Assembly (NCBI GenBank): GCA_007922225.1 | Contig: ML679941.1 | Location: 61,785,079-61,849,078, forward strand | Direction of reading: 5' to 3' | Source of the DNA: Emydura subglobosa | Taxonomy: Eukaryota > Chordata > Testudines > Chelidae | Length of the DNA stretch: 64,000 nucleotides | Program-made: the position numbers and the translations under genes | The notes under the pieces: model-generated | The model's input: the letters and a program-made list of their open reading frames with translations, nothing else | Told to the model about the DNA's origin: nothing | Databases searched by the model: none | Shown: piece by piece, positions 46,115-57,560 of the stretch | How the letters are laid out: each line of letters starts with the position of its first letter | How positions within the stretch are numbered: the first letter of the stretch is position 1

Positions 46115-46233
46115 CTCTCTGATAGCTGTACAAAACTCACTCTGAAGTACTTTCTTTAGGGATTGTAGCTTGTGTATTGGTACGTCTCCAGACTCTTGTA
46201 GTTTCTCCAGCAATTCAATTGCTCTTGCAACAT
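46115..46233 (-). CDS. LIN7A: LIN7A coding exon: L27 domain, first part
   Basis: On the minus strand this 119-base exon starts with the last two bases of an Asp codon (phase 1) and then reads [20 protein letters not shown], followed by [19 protein letters not shown]. It ends in phase 0. A TTTTTACCCATTCAG acceptor precedes it and a GAG|GTATGG donor follows. This is the L27 helix region of LIN7, which pairs with the L27 domain of CASK or MPP proteins. From memory it differs from human LIN7A only by conservative changes (GDVPI for GEVPV). The preceding exon, which should carry the start codon, lies more than 17.7 kb upstream if present at all. The identification is very secure. Confidence 0.96.
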
Positions 46234-46802
46234 CTGAATGGGTAAAAATAGGAATAACGTTCAGAAAAGCAGAGATTTGACATGTAAGAATGACTTCTTA
46301 ATTAATTATTAATCCAAATTAATGTTGATGTTCCAAATAAGTGGCACAGTGATCAATGTTTTCAATGCAAAATCAGTTTTATCAATGCATAATTTATTTG
46401 TTTTTGTGTTTATAACATTTTAATAGACAAGATAAAGTTCATTTCTTCAGGTAAACCACTTGAAATATACACATTACCTTAAACTAATATATGCTGAATC
46501 CTTCATTACATGCATATTTATCAATTACAAGTACTCTTTTCTAAAAACATGGATACTAGTATAAGCAGATAATATACAGTAGTGTACATGAAACAGTTAG
46601 ACACACACAACTGCTTTCTTCTGCATTAAAGAGAATAACACCAAGAGGTACAGGGGCATACTTTCAAAGAGTCTGAGTTAAAATGAGTCCTTATATAAGT
46701 ACATCTAATATGATTATGGATAAAAAAGGAATTTAAACTTTTCTTTGTACAAACCTGGAACTATATACCAATATTTTCTTCAAGAACTTTTATGCCTGTT
46801 TC

Positions 46803-47060
46803 CAGTAGAAGGCTTATCTAGTGATTAGAGTACTTGCCCACGGCTCTGGAGAGCCAAGTTCAATTCCCTGTTCTGCCACATACTTCCTGTATAACCATGG
46901 CAAAGTCAATCAGTCTCTCTGCCCTGGTTCTTCATCCATAAAATGGAGATAATAGCACTTTGCTACCTCATGAGGATGTTGTGAGGATAAATATATTAGA
47001 CTGTGAGATGTTCAGATAATGTGGTGATGGGGGGGGGACATATAAGCATGATAGATAGTG
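46803..47060 (+). repeat. MIR-type element
   Basis: It holds AGTGATTAGAGTACTTGCCC, AGCCAAGTTCAATTCCCTGT, TCTGCCACATACTTCCTGT, AAATGGAGATAATAGCACTT and TGTTGTGAGGATAAATATAT, in the order of a MIR SINE. Confidence 0.85.
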
Positions 47061-50000
47061 ATCTTTTCTATGTATTACTTGATGAAGGCTATCCACTGGT
47101 CGAACAAGGGAGCTGAGTCAGTCCACTTAGTTAAAATAAGTTTCTTTGCAAGAATTAACAGGAACAAGCAGCTGATCTGTAGGGGTGGATTCCAACCACT
47201 GGTAGCAACTGTGGAACCTGTAGCATAGGCAGGACTCAGACATTTTTACTACCATGTTATCTAAGCCTACATTACAGCTTCTGCTGCAGGAGCTGCATTG
47301 GAGGTGAATTACAGCTACACAATTTGTTGATGTAGATGAAGCCTGGCTGTCTTGATTGTGTGGTCATTCCCATTTCCTCTAATGTAGACTTATTTGCATT
47401 TCTACCAGAGACATCGCTAGCGAATTAAACTGGAATACTAAAAATATGATAGTGCAATCATACACTAAATTAATATACAATACTACATGAATGTAAAACA
47501 TTTGGAACATTTTAAATGTGATTCATCTGCATTTAAAAACAAATCTTATAATGACTGGAAATTACCTTAAATATCCCTCCTTCCCCAGGACAAAGATTGT
47601 AGTGTTTGTGAGTGGGAGATTACACTAATTGAAACAATTCTTACAATCCTCAACTTGCAGTTTAGCTATTCTGACCAGATGTTCTATCGGGCACAGACAT
47701 GAGAAGCCATTTAGAAATGGGGAAAGGATGGCTTCAGATGGGTAGCTTAAAGCATAATTTTTAATACTCATAATAATAATTAAGAATGCAAGGAACTAAA
47801 CAGCAAAACCATCTTTCTCAGAATGAAATATCTCCAAAAATGGATGTTTACCAGTTTCATAATGTTGACTTTCTCCACTCAAGCTAAGAGATTCACAGTT
47901 AGTTATGTTTTAGACATCCAGTCCTTAGTCCTTGGCCCCTCCTTCAGCTGCTCTGCTCTGTGCAGACAGCACAAAGCAGTAGAAGAGCTGCATCTGAGGA
48001 TTGCCCAATACTCTACTGGCACAGCAGTTCTGATTGGCCCTCCAGCTGCTCTAAATTACATGGTTTGCTTGGGGGGGGGTTGGGGGGGTGAGGCAAGTTG
48101 GTCCCTGGTTAGCCTGTCTTAGAGCTTCCTTCCCAGCCCTCCTCCCAAACTATACTGAGCAGTGCAGCTGCTGGATGATCCTCCCTCCTCCCCCCCCCCA
48201 TTTTATTCCCACTTAGCTGTTCCACCTCTATTTGTATGGATTCTCTGCTTCTCCCCATGTTCACTATGATCCTGATCCAAAACTCATTAAATTTAGTGGA
48301 AAGAATCTAATTGATGTCAGTGTTCTTTTGGCACCCTGATTCGGGAAAGTATCCCTATTCTTAAAGAACATTCTTAATGAACTCTAGGCATGTAGTTGTC
48401 CTATTGAAATCAATGGGTTTTAAGTACATGCTTAAAGTTAAGTATGTGCTTGAGTGCTTTCTTAATTGGGTCCTGGACCAGGCACAGTATGCTTTATTGC
48501 ATTTAGAAATAGGACAAGCTTGCATTTAGAATTGCAATATATTGCAAAGAGAGGAACATGCTAGTACAAATGATAAATTCATACTCTTTGATGTGAAATC
48601 AACAGGAGGTGAGTGCATGAATTCCTAGACAAAACTGAGTGCCAAGCTGTCGTTTGCATGAACAAACAAAATTCAGGAAACTCCATGAAAACGTTAATAA
48701 AACAAAGCTTGTGCCTGTTCTTAAACTAAATAACAAAATTATCAATAGTAGTAATTTTACCAGTTGATGATACGTTGCATATAATTTGTATTATCATAGC
48801 ACCTAGGAGCCCAGTCACGGACCAGGACCCCTTTGTACATATGGTGGGAAGCATGACTTTACTATCCTGCTTACCATAACAAAGGTCATGAGCACTTCAC
48901 ATTCTCTATGCTTTAGTAATGGGTATAATACCTTGTGTGGGTGTAGATGGTGCTCTTGTGGGGTTTTTCAAATCAGAGCCACTATACATGATTTTCTTGA
49001 TTCACTCCTTCCCCATGCTGGTACTTACAGTTGTATTTGTAGTAATAAAGAATCCAGATGCAAATTAGAAAGACAATATAAGCTTTATTAAGAAATGTAA
49101 TTCAACTTTAGGAACAGAAGAGCGAGGGCTTTATTCTCCCATTGTGAGATAGGCTAGGAATATTGCTTACAAGGTATTGACTTTGCCAGGAGTTACACAG
49201 GACCTGTGGTGAGAGAATAGGGCCCCAGAGTCTAATCTATGCTTCAGAGAATAAGTTCAGCGTGATCTTCACAAACCCTCACTCATATAGCTATCTCGAT
49301 CAAGGATATTAAGCTCCAAGCATTACTGTATTAGAACAAAATTGTCCATGGCTGATCAGTGATCTTGAGGGCAAGATACTTCCCGCCTAGCAATTTCTCA
49401 GAACTGTAAACCCTGCCACTGAAACCCAAAGTAAACCTTTCCATTGATACCACATATACCACAAGTTCAATATTTTATTTCTTATTCTTTAAAACTCCAG
49501 ATGCTCATTAGCTGAGCAAATGCAATTTTTAATTATATAAGCAGTATTGCATGCTATTTGTTTTTCTAAAATACAAGTCTAAGGAATACACATTTATAAA
49601 TATACTTATTTCAAAAAGATGAAACTCAATGTCTTAGATGCTGTTTTAAGCTACAGTGGAAGTTCAAGCATGATTGTCTGCAGTTTTTGGTTGATGAAAA
49701 CAGTAAATTGTTTACCCTTTGGCCTGGCCCCGGGAGTTGGAAGATTTCCCAAGACTAGCAGCAAGTAAATAAATGATACCATTTAATTTATTGTTTCTGA
49801 TAACAGCAAGTAATAAAGCACTGGGAGTTTCCATTTACAGATAACATAAGGAAATCCCAGTGCTTAGAAAATACAGGGAGAGACTAACAAGGTCCGTGTT
49901 ACAAAGATATTTTTATAAAAATCCTCTAATTTTCCACGTTGCCAAATTCATCCAATGCACTCAAACAAATGTTCTGATTCAACTATTGCTTTGATGTATT

Positions 50001-50860
50001 ATCTCTCTATCATATTTCTTAACAATATGCTGCTTCCCTTCCCTTATCACTGCTGGGCCTGGTGCTCTGACTCCATGTGAGAGTGACTTTAGGGATAATA
50101 TTCATAGTAGAACAGTTTATGAAGCAATAAATAACTTTGGAGGAGGATTAAATCCCAATGTGAAAATGAGGAATGAGCTCATGCCCATAGCTGTTTTTCT
50201 TTCAAGCAGACACCTTTGTCATGAGAATTATTCTGGTTTCACAAGACAAAACAAGATTCAACACACACTATAACATACAGGCATGAGGGTAAAATATTAC
50301 CTCACGAGGGTTTGAAATGTACTGCTTTCCAGTGATACTCCTGTTGAGGTGAGATGTGAGTAAATACCTGCTCTAAGGCAGGTTGAACAAGTGTGAAATT
50401 CATCCCTGCATAAGGACATAATTAACATAGTCTTTGTTCTGGTCCTCTGCACAGGGAGAATTTCTAACATGAAATAACTGCTTGAGAGCAGAGTTAAAAT
50501 GTGAATAATTGTTCCAAAGAGTGATTGGCAGCTATGAAGGTTTCAAAGTCACTTGTGAGAACCTAACATACGGGGTGAAATCCTGCCCCTGTTGTACTCA
50601 ATGAGAACACTCCTCTTGATTTCAATAGGGTCAGGATTTCCCTTTTGGGGTTCTTTTCCTGACCAAAATCCTCCTTTTGCTGTGTAATTATTCTAAGGAA
50701 TTAGTTCTGATTGTTGTGAAGCATGGGAAAGAAAGTGTTCTCAGAAATGTTTTCTCATGTATTTGTAGAAAGTGTAAATTAATTAATTTTAAAAATACAT
50801 TCAAATTGTGAAACACTTAAAATCAGTTTAAAGCTACATTTCATACATTGATTATACAAT
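47061..50860. other. LIN7A 5' intron, mostly unannotated
   Basis: Contains a relic at 48260-48480 (GTACATGCTTAAAGTTAAGT), an old LINE-like relic at 48795-48870 (AGCACCTAGGAGCCCAGTCA), and G- and C-runs near 48070 and 48190. No exon recognised. Confidence 0.4.
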
Positions 50861-50864
50861 AATA

Positions 50865-51056
50865 ATAATCTCTCTTTACTATTTCTAATTCATCCCTCTG
50901 ATCATCCAGGGAAACAGTTTATTATTTATAATAATAATCTTTTAAAACAATAATAATAATAATAATATGTATAATAATATAATATAATATTTTTAAACAA
51001 ATAATCTCTCTTTACTATTTCTAATTTGTCCCTCTGATCATCCAGGGAAACAGTTT
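50865..51056 (+). repeat. Local 56-bp duplication around an ATA-rich tract
   Basis: The segment 50865-50920 recurs at 51001-51056 with two differences (CA versus TG). Both start ATAATCTCTCTTTACTATTT and end ATCCAGGGAAACAGTTT. Between them lies a TAATAA/TATAAT microsatellite (about 50921-51000). Confidence 0.9.
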
Positions 51057-54000
51057 TGTTTTTTTTTAAACAAAAATCCTCCAATAATAATCCCTTTGAT
51101 CACAATTTCATTTGATAGATTTCAATAAAATTAGCATGAATTTTAGTTTCAGTCTTCATTCCACTCACTGATCTTCCATTGAGATCAATGGGAGTTTTGT
51201 TTGAAGACTGCTGGGTAGAATGATTCCTTGGTACTTCATGTTGAACATACCATAAAAGGAATATCTGCTTATTCTTTCCCTTTTGGACCTAATGCTCACC
51301 TTACCTTATTATTTTTACCAACACCTCTTTTATAATTCTCTCTTCTATCTAAGCAATCATCTCTACTCTCCCCCATCCTGTTTAACATTCTGTTCACTTC
51401 TCCTCTCTTCTCATCATTGCACTCATATGTAGCACTTGACAAAATAATGTTTCAGCATGGTGGGTCACATTATCAGTGAAACACAGATAATGGTGAGGTG
51501 GCTATGGATGGAACACATTATATCAGCATTGTACATCGAAAAGGAACCATAGTTTTCAGAAAAATTCTCATCTCAAGAAATCTTTTTATATTTTTCATTT
51601 GAATGCAGTTTCATCTGTGTTCTGGGGGACCATAAGCAGGATATTATGTTACTGTACAAAGCTAAAGAAAGAGAGAGAAATCACTAAAACATGGAGCTGG
51701 TATGATTTCATACGGTGATTAAAAACTAGAACATTACCATGCATTATTAAATGAAGCAGAATTGTGTAGACATAGCCATGTAGCACAATGCAGTTCTAAA
51801 GGCAAGTCATCTTACTTGTTTATCACTCTGTCCTTCAGTCCCTATGTTTAGTCTCACTTCTTTCAAATGTTATAATTATATGTCATTCTCCCAAGGTGTC
51901 TCTTTATTCAAAACTACTGTCATTGAATACAATTTAGATAGATTTGCCTGAAATTAATCTGTTGGATATTTGAAACATAAATATTATGTGCAATATTTTG
52001 CATTTCAGATAGTGTAGTTCAAAAGCAGCAACCAAATCCAGATGCTATGATAAATAAGAATCCGAGATACTCTAGCACTGATAGTCATGTCACAGTTCCG
52101 TTAACAGGTAGGGTAAATTCTAGCGTTCATTGGAGTATGTATAATAGTTGTAACTGATGGTAGAATTTGGCAAGATTTATCTTAATTCCTATCTTAAGAT
52201 TTATCACAAGATCTAGTAAATTCAGCATCTCATAGAAATGCCAGGATACTTGATTTTAGCACTTTGAATCCTTTTGTGTTCAAGAGTGGCAGTAACTGTC
52301 TGTGTTTTGAGATAACAAAATTTCAGTAACTTTTGGAATGAAAGATACTTAGATGCACTATATACATCAGAGGTAAGAACTGTATTACATTAATTAATCT
52401 CTGGTCCTCCACTCCTGTGCTGATCTGGAGATTGCACTGTTACAATCTGAAGTCCCCTGAACAATTTTTACCCATTGACATAACAGACGCAGTTTGACTA
52501 ATAAGACAGTTTTCTGTGAAGTTAGTTTTGGTTCAAGTAATAATTGTTTACATAGGCATGATATGGCTGTTTTTTCCACGAGCTGGTCTGGAATCATCTT
52601 GCTGGACTGTTCCCAATAAGGAAATATAAAAATTTCTTGCAGAGTAACAAAGGTTTTGGATAGTAGATTCCTCATCTTTCTAAGGCACATTTTGTCTTTC
52701 TACCACCACATTCATTTAGGTATGAAAACGTTCATTGAAATTGAAACTCTATTATTTATCAGAAAGAGGAAATATATAAAAGAAACACTGGCCTTCAGTA
52801 CCCAAACACAAAATGCTATCAGGGATGTCACTGCAATTAATAGCAAGAATACACAGTTGGTCTCTAACATATAAAAAACAGATCAGAAAAGGCTCACCAG
52901 GGCAGAGTAGAAATAAACTCAGATCAGTGCAAGTGGGAGAGTTTCAGATAATATGTTTGAAAATCTGAGGAGACTTGGGCATACCAACTTCCCCCATTCA
53001 AGCATGTCTAAAGATTTTATCTACGCAGAAGGTGAAGAGTTTCAATCAAATGAATCCTTGTATAGCTTCACAGTTCATCTTGATCTCCTATTCTTCTGGA
53101 CAAGTGTAGTTATTTATGTAATATTCATGAGAATGTATTTCAGAATTCTTAATTTGTTCCACTCTTCTTATCATGACTTCTGTTCCTAGAGTCAAACCCA
53201 TGTCACAGCTCACAAAATGTATACATGAAGTTGTGTTACATTTAGCAGTCTTATCCAGACTTGATTTATTGTAGGTAGATGGTTGAGCATGATGGTTAGT
53301 GGTGTTCTTGCATAATCCAGAGCCTGTAGCCTTGATACTCTGTATCAAACTCTTTTGGATGAAGCACAAGTTTTGGATGAATTTCAGTATGTATTTCTGA
53401 AAATCTTCAGCATTAGTAGAACCTTGCTGTTACTTGCTACTTTGTATTCCATAAAATTTCCTTCTATGGTGTCGTATACAGACAGCCCAATTTGCTTTCA
53501 TTCTTGTGTGTAGCTCCTTACTTATTCACAGGACAGTGTTCTCTCCTGTTCCAGTAATTCTCTTTAATTTACTTAATGTGCTTAATCTGATTAAAATGGA
53601 GAATTTAGACAAATGGAGAAAGTGACGAGTCTTTTTGTGTCGTTTTTGATTGGTTTTAAGTTTACAAAATTTCATGCTAACTAATCATCTTCGAGGTTTA
53701 CTTCACTATTGTAAATTGGGAGTAATGGTGTGCAGAGAGCAACCGCGTAATCTGTTCAAATCCAGTAATATTATCCAGGCCATTATACATTTGTATACTG
53801 CATCTATAATAAATATATCTGAGGTCTACCCAAAATAATTATAGTTAAAAACAATGTTAATGCTCTATTATTTTGGCTTAAATGATCTGGTAATAGTTAC
53901 AGATCTAATGCAACAGCACTTTTACATTTCAACAACTGAATATTGACAGAACTTCTCAAACATAAGAAAGAGTGAACTATATAAAACTTCTATTGTCCAG

Positions 54001-54415
54001 ATATATACCAAATCACTCATACACATCTGTTTCAAGTGGTCTAGGTAAATAGTCATTGGCCCGCCATATTTGAGAATACCCACACGTGACAAGAAGTTCA
54101 TTATTAGCAGCTAGGACAGCACTTTTAAAAATTAAAGGTATGCCTACACTGCATGCTCCTTTTGGCAGCATGTAGAGTATATATACTGCATATTCCCCTA
54201 GCATAAGTATTAGTAGCAGTGTAAACAGTGAGACACTGCTTCGGTAAGTAGAGTAACCCTGAATCCTATGGGTATGTGTGATGTTTTGGGGATCACCCAG
54301 ATCAGTAAGGGATTCAGTTACTGCCTCTCTCGTAGCTTTGGGCGCTTTAATGCTATGCTGCTATGGCTCAGAGTCCTGATGCCAGTAGCTAGCCCACAAA
54401 CACAAAAATCTCATC
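51057..54415. other. LIN7A 5' intron, one exon-like segment
   Basis: AT-rich DNA with no recognised repeat except possible relics near 54140-54240. The exon-like open segment at 52009-52107 on the plus strand is described among the findings. Confidence 0.4.
52009..52107 (+). other. Exon-like open segment, function unknown
   Basis: It is preceded by TATTTTGCATTTCAG and followed by ACAG|GTAGGG, so it has plausible splice sites. The 99 bases are open in one frame only (phase 1 at both ends) and would give 33 codons including NPDAMINKNPRYSSTDSHV. I do not recognise the protein. It lies antisense to LIN7A. It could be an exon of an unannotated gene, an old exon, or chance. Confidence 0.2.
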
Positions 54416-54666
54416 CTGGCTTCCACCAGTCTAGTCATTCCTTTCAGGGTGACCCCAACATAAGAATGCCCATAGTGAGTCAGATCAATGGTTCATCTAG
54501 CCTAGTATCCAGTCTTCTGACAATGGCCAATGCCAGAGGCTTCAAAGGAAATGAACAGAACAGAACAATTATCAAGTGATCTATCACCTGTCGACCACTC
54601 CCAGCTTCTGGCAGTTAGAGGCATAGGGACATCCAGAGCATGGGGTTGCATCCCTGACCATCTTGG

Positions 54667-55104
54667 CTAATAGCCATTGATGGACCTATCCTCCATGAAC
54701 TTATCTGATTCTTTTTTTAACCCAGTTATACTTTTGGCCTTCACAACATCCTCTAACAACAATTTCCACAGGTTGACTGGGCATTGTGGGAAGAAGTACT
54801 TCCTTTTGTTTGTTTTAAAGCAGCTACCTATTAATTTCATTGGGTAACCCCTGGTTCTTGTGTTCTGAGACAGGGTAAATAATATTTCCTTATTCACTTT
54901 CTCCACACCATTCATGATTTTATAGACTTCTATCATATCCCTTAGTGGTCTCTTTTCCAAGGTGAACAGTCCCAATCTGTTTAATCTCTCCTCATATGGA
55001 AGCTGTTCCATAGCCTTAATAATTTTGTTGCCCTTCTCTGTACATCTTCCATTTTGAATATATCTTTTTGAAATGCGGTGACCAGAACTGCATTCAGTAT
55101 TCAA
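54667..55104 (-). pseudogene. CR1 reverse transcriptase C-terminal remnant
   Basis: The 145-codon open segment reads [75 protein letters not shown] and [19 protein letters not shown]. This is the conserved end of the CR1 pol protein, after the catalytic domain. It has no catalytic residues of its own and its start Met is chance. Confidence 0.9.
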
Positions 55105-55196
55105 GGTGTGGCCGTACCCTGGATTTATATAGTGGCATTATCATATTTACTTTCCTAATGGTTCCTAACATTTTGCTAGCTTTTTTGACTGTTGCT

Positions 55197-55320
55197 CTCG
55201 GGTTGCCAAGCCTCCAGGATTGTCTTGGAATCTCCAGGAATTAAAGATTAATCTTTAATTAAAGATTATGTCATGTGATGAAACCTTCAGGAATACCTCC
55301 AACCAAAACTGGCAACTCTA
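55197..55320. mobile_element. Miniature inverted-repeat element nested in CR1
   Basis: The insert starts CTCGGGTTGCCAAG and ends TTGGCAACTCTA, so its ends pair in 10 of 12 bases. Inside is GAATTAAAGATTAATCTTTA, a self-complementary block. The CR1 text resumes on both sides (TTTTTTGACTGTTGCT / GCTGCTGCACATTGAG). The target duplication is short or unclear. Confidence 0.75.
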
Positions 55321-55480
55321 GCTGCTGCACATTGAGCAGGTGTTTTCAGAGAACTATTCACAATGACTCCAAGATCTTTCTTGAGTGGTAACAGCTAATT
55401 GAGGCCTCATTAATTTGTATGTACAGTTTTGTATGTGAGTCTCCCCACATCCATCTACACTGAGTTCTTAACTACAAGAC

Positions 55481-56412
55481 ACTCAGACCTTTCCCTCTGG
55501 TTCGTAACCCTGAGTGTGTGAAAATGGCCCCCAGTTATCAATTTCACTTTGGCACACACTCCACACAGCTTGCACATGAGAGACCTGCTTTGGATAAAAA
55601 TAAACAAAAAGTTTGTTTAAAAGAAAAATCACAGATTCAGAGAAGAAATAGTAAGGAAAAGCAACATATACTAGTCACAGAATATAAACATAAAGATGCA
55701 ACTTCAGGCTTTACACTTATATATTAGATAACTTGTATAAGAAAAGAGAATTTACTTATTGCCTTTGAATAGTTTCCACATGTCATAGATGGAAGCCAGC
55801 ATTTCATGGACAGCTTCCTGCTTACAGGCTGCCCCTCAGTTTCAAGAAAGCCTTCACTTTAAATCCCTTCTCTTTTAAGGGTTTCCACGGGGGGTTTTGT
55901 TGTTGTTGTTTTTATTCCTTTCTGTCAGACTACAGTGATTCACAGTGGGGAAAATTCCCTCTCAGCTTGGTAGCCAGGGTGTCTCAGTGTCTTCCCATTA
56001 ACTATAATGGTCTATCGTTTGTCTTTTCCTCGGTTGTACCATGGATCGTTACTTACATCTGGTTTTGTGTAAACGCCTAACTTGGAAGGTGCCCCTCCCT
56101 GCAGTGAGGTGTATTTGAAATTGTAGTACAGGTCATAGGATAGTATTCTATATTCATAAATACATAGATTCATAACCACAGTCTGTATATATATCTCGTA
56201 ATGACCATCAAATTCAAAACATTACACGCTTTCATAAAAGACCTTACTCAATATATTTTTATACACAACCTTGTATACAACCAGTTGATTCAACTGCTTA
56301 CGCTTTGGAATTCAGAGCACCTACTCTCCCCTTAGGGTGTCTGGATCCTGACTGTCACAGTATATACTCTACCCAGCTCTCTACACACCCAGGCAGTGCC
56401 TTCCCTAGTGTC
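55481..56412. other. Unclassified, possibly retroelement-related
   Basis: AT-rich sequence with polypurine-like stretches and CTAGTCACAGAATATAAACA, a phrase I have seen in turtle repeats. It lies next to the Gag remnant and may be part of the same element, but no LTR pair was found. Confidence 0.3.
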
Positions 56413-57006
56413 CTACATGCCCCAAAAATTGCATGTAGCAGCCAGTGTGTGTAAGGCAGTAACACAGGAGTCTGCTCCCTCAACTTCGGCTTGGTCTCTA
56501 GTGAAAAACCTGCGTTGCTCCACAGTTTCATTCTGCTTTGGGGAGCAATAGGTTCCCAGAACTCCTAGCATTGCTGTGAGGCTCAAGGCAGTGGTGAGCT
56601 TCAGGGTGCTGCAGACCTCTCTGCCTTGTCCCCCAATAAGATAAAATAAAAGTTTTATTTTCCTGCTGTTGTCATACTCCTGCATGGTCAGGTCTGTGTA
56701 CAGTTCAAATGCCTCCTTCCACTGGGTCTGCAAAATCCAGGGTTTCAGGGAGGCTTCAGGCCGAGTTCCATGGCTTACATAGCCAGCTGCTGCACTGTTG
56801 AGAACTGAGTTCCCATGCTGCCACCATGTTTCATTAGCAAAGTGTGATGCTGCACGCAGGTTGGACATGTGGAATGTTATCAAATCCTGTGCACTGCCCT
56901 CTCCATTAATTGCTTCCAGCTTAACTCCCTGCATTCCCTGTTCCAGTGGTCCCTCGTTAATAACAGTGTCTTCAGGGACACTTGGGCCCACAGAGTCCAG
57001 TTCCAC
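56413..57006 (-). pseudogene. Ty3/gypsy-type Gag remnant
   Basis: A 197-codon minus-strand open segment. Its second half has WKEAFELYTDLTMQEYDNSR, KIKLLFYLIGGQGREVCSTL, YCSPKQNETVEQRRFFTRDQ and a LHTLAATCNFWGM end. These match the capsid-like Gag domain of Ty3/gypsy retrotransposons (tryptophan helix, GxxGR block, PKxNxxxxRxxF block, LxxLAxxCxF block). The first half is Asp/Glu-rich and not recognised. There is no visible nucleocapsid knuckle, protease or pol sequence downstream, so only the Gag part survives. It carries no stop over this length and could be a recent or a co-opted fragment, but nothing shows it is expressed. Confidence 0.75.
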
Positions 57007-57560
57007 TGATCACAATACAAGAAAGGGTGGAGATGCCCTTAGCTGCAGGCTTTTCTCTGTGAGAATGGCTCCTAGGAGAGGAGGGGGGAGCGAGCTCTTC
57101 CTGTAGCAGCTTTGATTGCTCACTCAGCCCCAAAAGCAGGCAAGTGAGGTGGGTGGCCGAGAGAGCCAAGATTCACTGGAGCTTTTCATATCAACACAAG
57201 ATTGGTGCCAGGCTCAGACAAAATCACGTCACTTGTGGGAAAAACTTGAGAGCTGACAACAAAGCAGTTTTATAGCAAGGAGGCTTTCCAAAGTACCTTC
57301 TTATACACATTCATAGAGATTTACAGATCCATGCAAAAACAAGTGTCTTCCCCACACCGACAGCCCCACTCGCCAGTCCTTTCAGGGGCCCCTGATCCTC
57401 CTCTCCTCGTGCTCAGACTTCGGGTTCTTTCTTTCTGCCCCTGCATCGACCTCTGCTTAGCTTGCTCATGTCCTCAAAATTTCTCTCTAGCTCAGAAAGC
57501 TTTGTGTTTCCTGAACCCCCAGCATCTGAGTTTTAAAATCCAATTCTGACAGCTTGTTTC
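57007..57560. other. Sequence next to the Gag remnant, GC-richer
   Basis: Upstream of the Gag frame in minus sense. It holds TTGGTGCCAGGCTCAG and CCTGATCCTCCTCTCCTCGT and may be leader or LTR of the same element. No matching second LTR was seen, so this remains open. Confidence 0.3.

Larger units (their letters stand above)
10741..46233 (-). other. LIN7A: LIN7A gene, four visible coding exons
   Basis: LIN7A (VELI1/MALS1) is the small scaffold subunit that binds CASK/MPP proteins through its N-terminal L27 domain and receptor or channel tails through its PDZ domain. It acts at synapses and epithelial junctions. Four exons on the minus strand join in phase, with GT and AG at each internal boundary, and give about 203 residues in the known LIN7 order: L27, linker, PDZ, C-terminal Gln-rich tail. 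The visible introns are about 25.6, 2.3 and 6.9 kb. The tail rich in Q and ending in NHMS separates LIN7A from LIN7C, which has a short tail. The first coding exon is not found upstream of 46233 and is presumably beyond the window. No in-frame stop or frameshift was seen in the exons, so the gene looks functional. Confidence 0.95.
54440..55480 (-). mobile_element. CR1 LINE, 3' part, minus strand
   Basis: Plus-strand text is the inverse of a CR1 3' half: untranslated tail (GCCCATAGTGAGTCAGATCA, CCAATGCCAGAGGCTTCAAA, GGGTTGCATCCCTGACCATC) near 54.5-54.7 kb, the C-terminal coding part, then sequence continuing to about 55480 (GAGAACTATTCACAATGACT). It is interrupted at 55197-55320 by a small insertion. 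Unlike the copy at 1.5-3.9 kb it keeps its 3' end. Confidence 0.9.
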
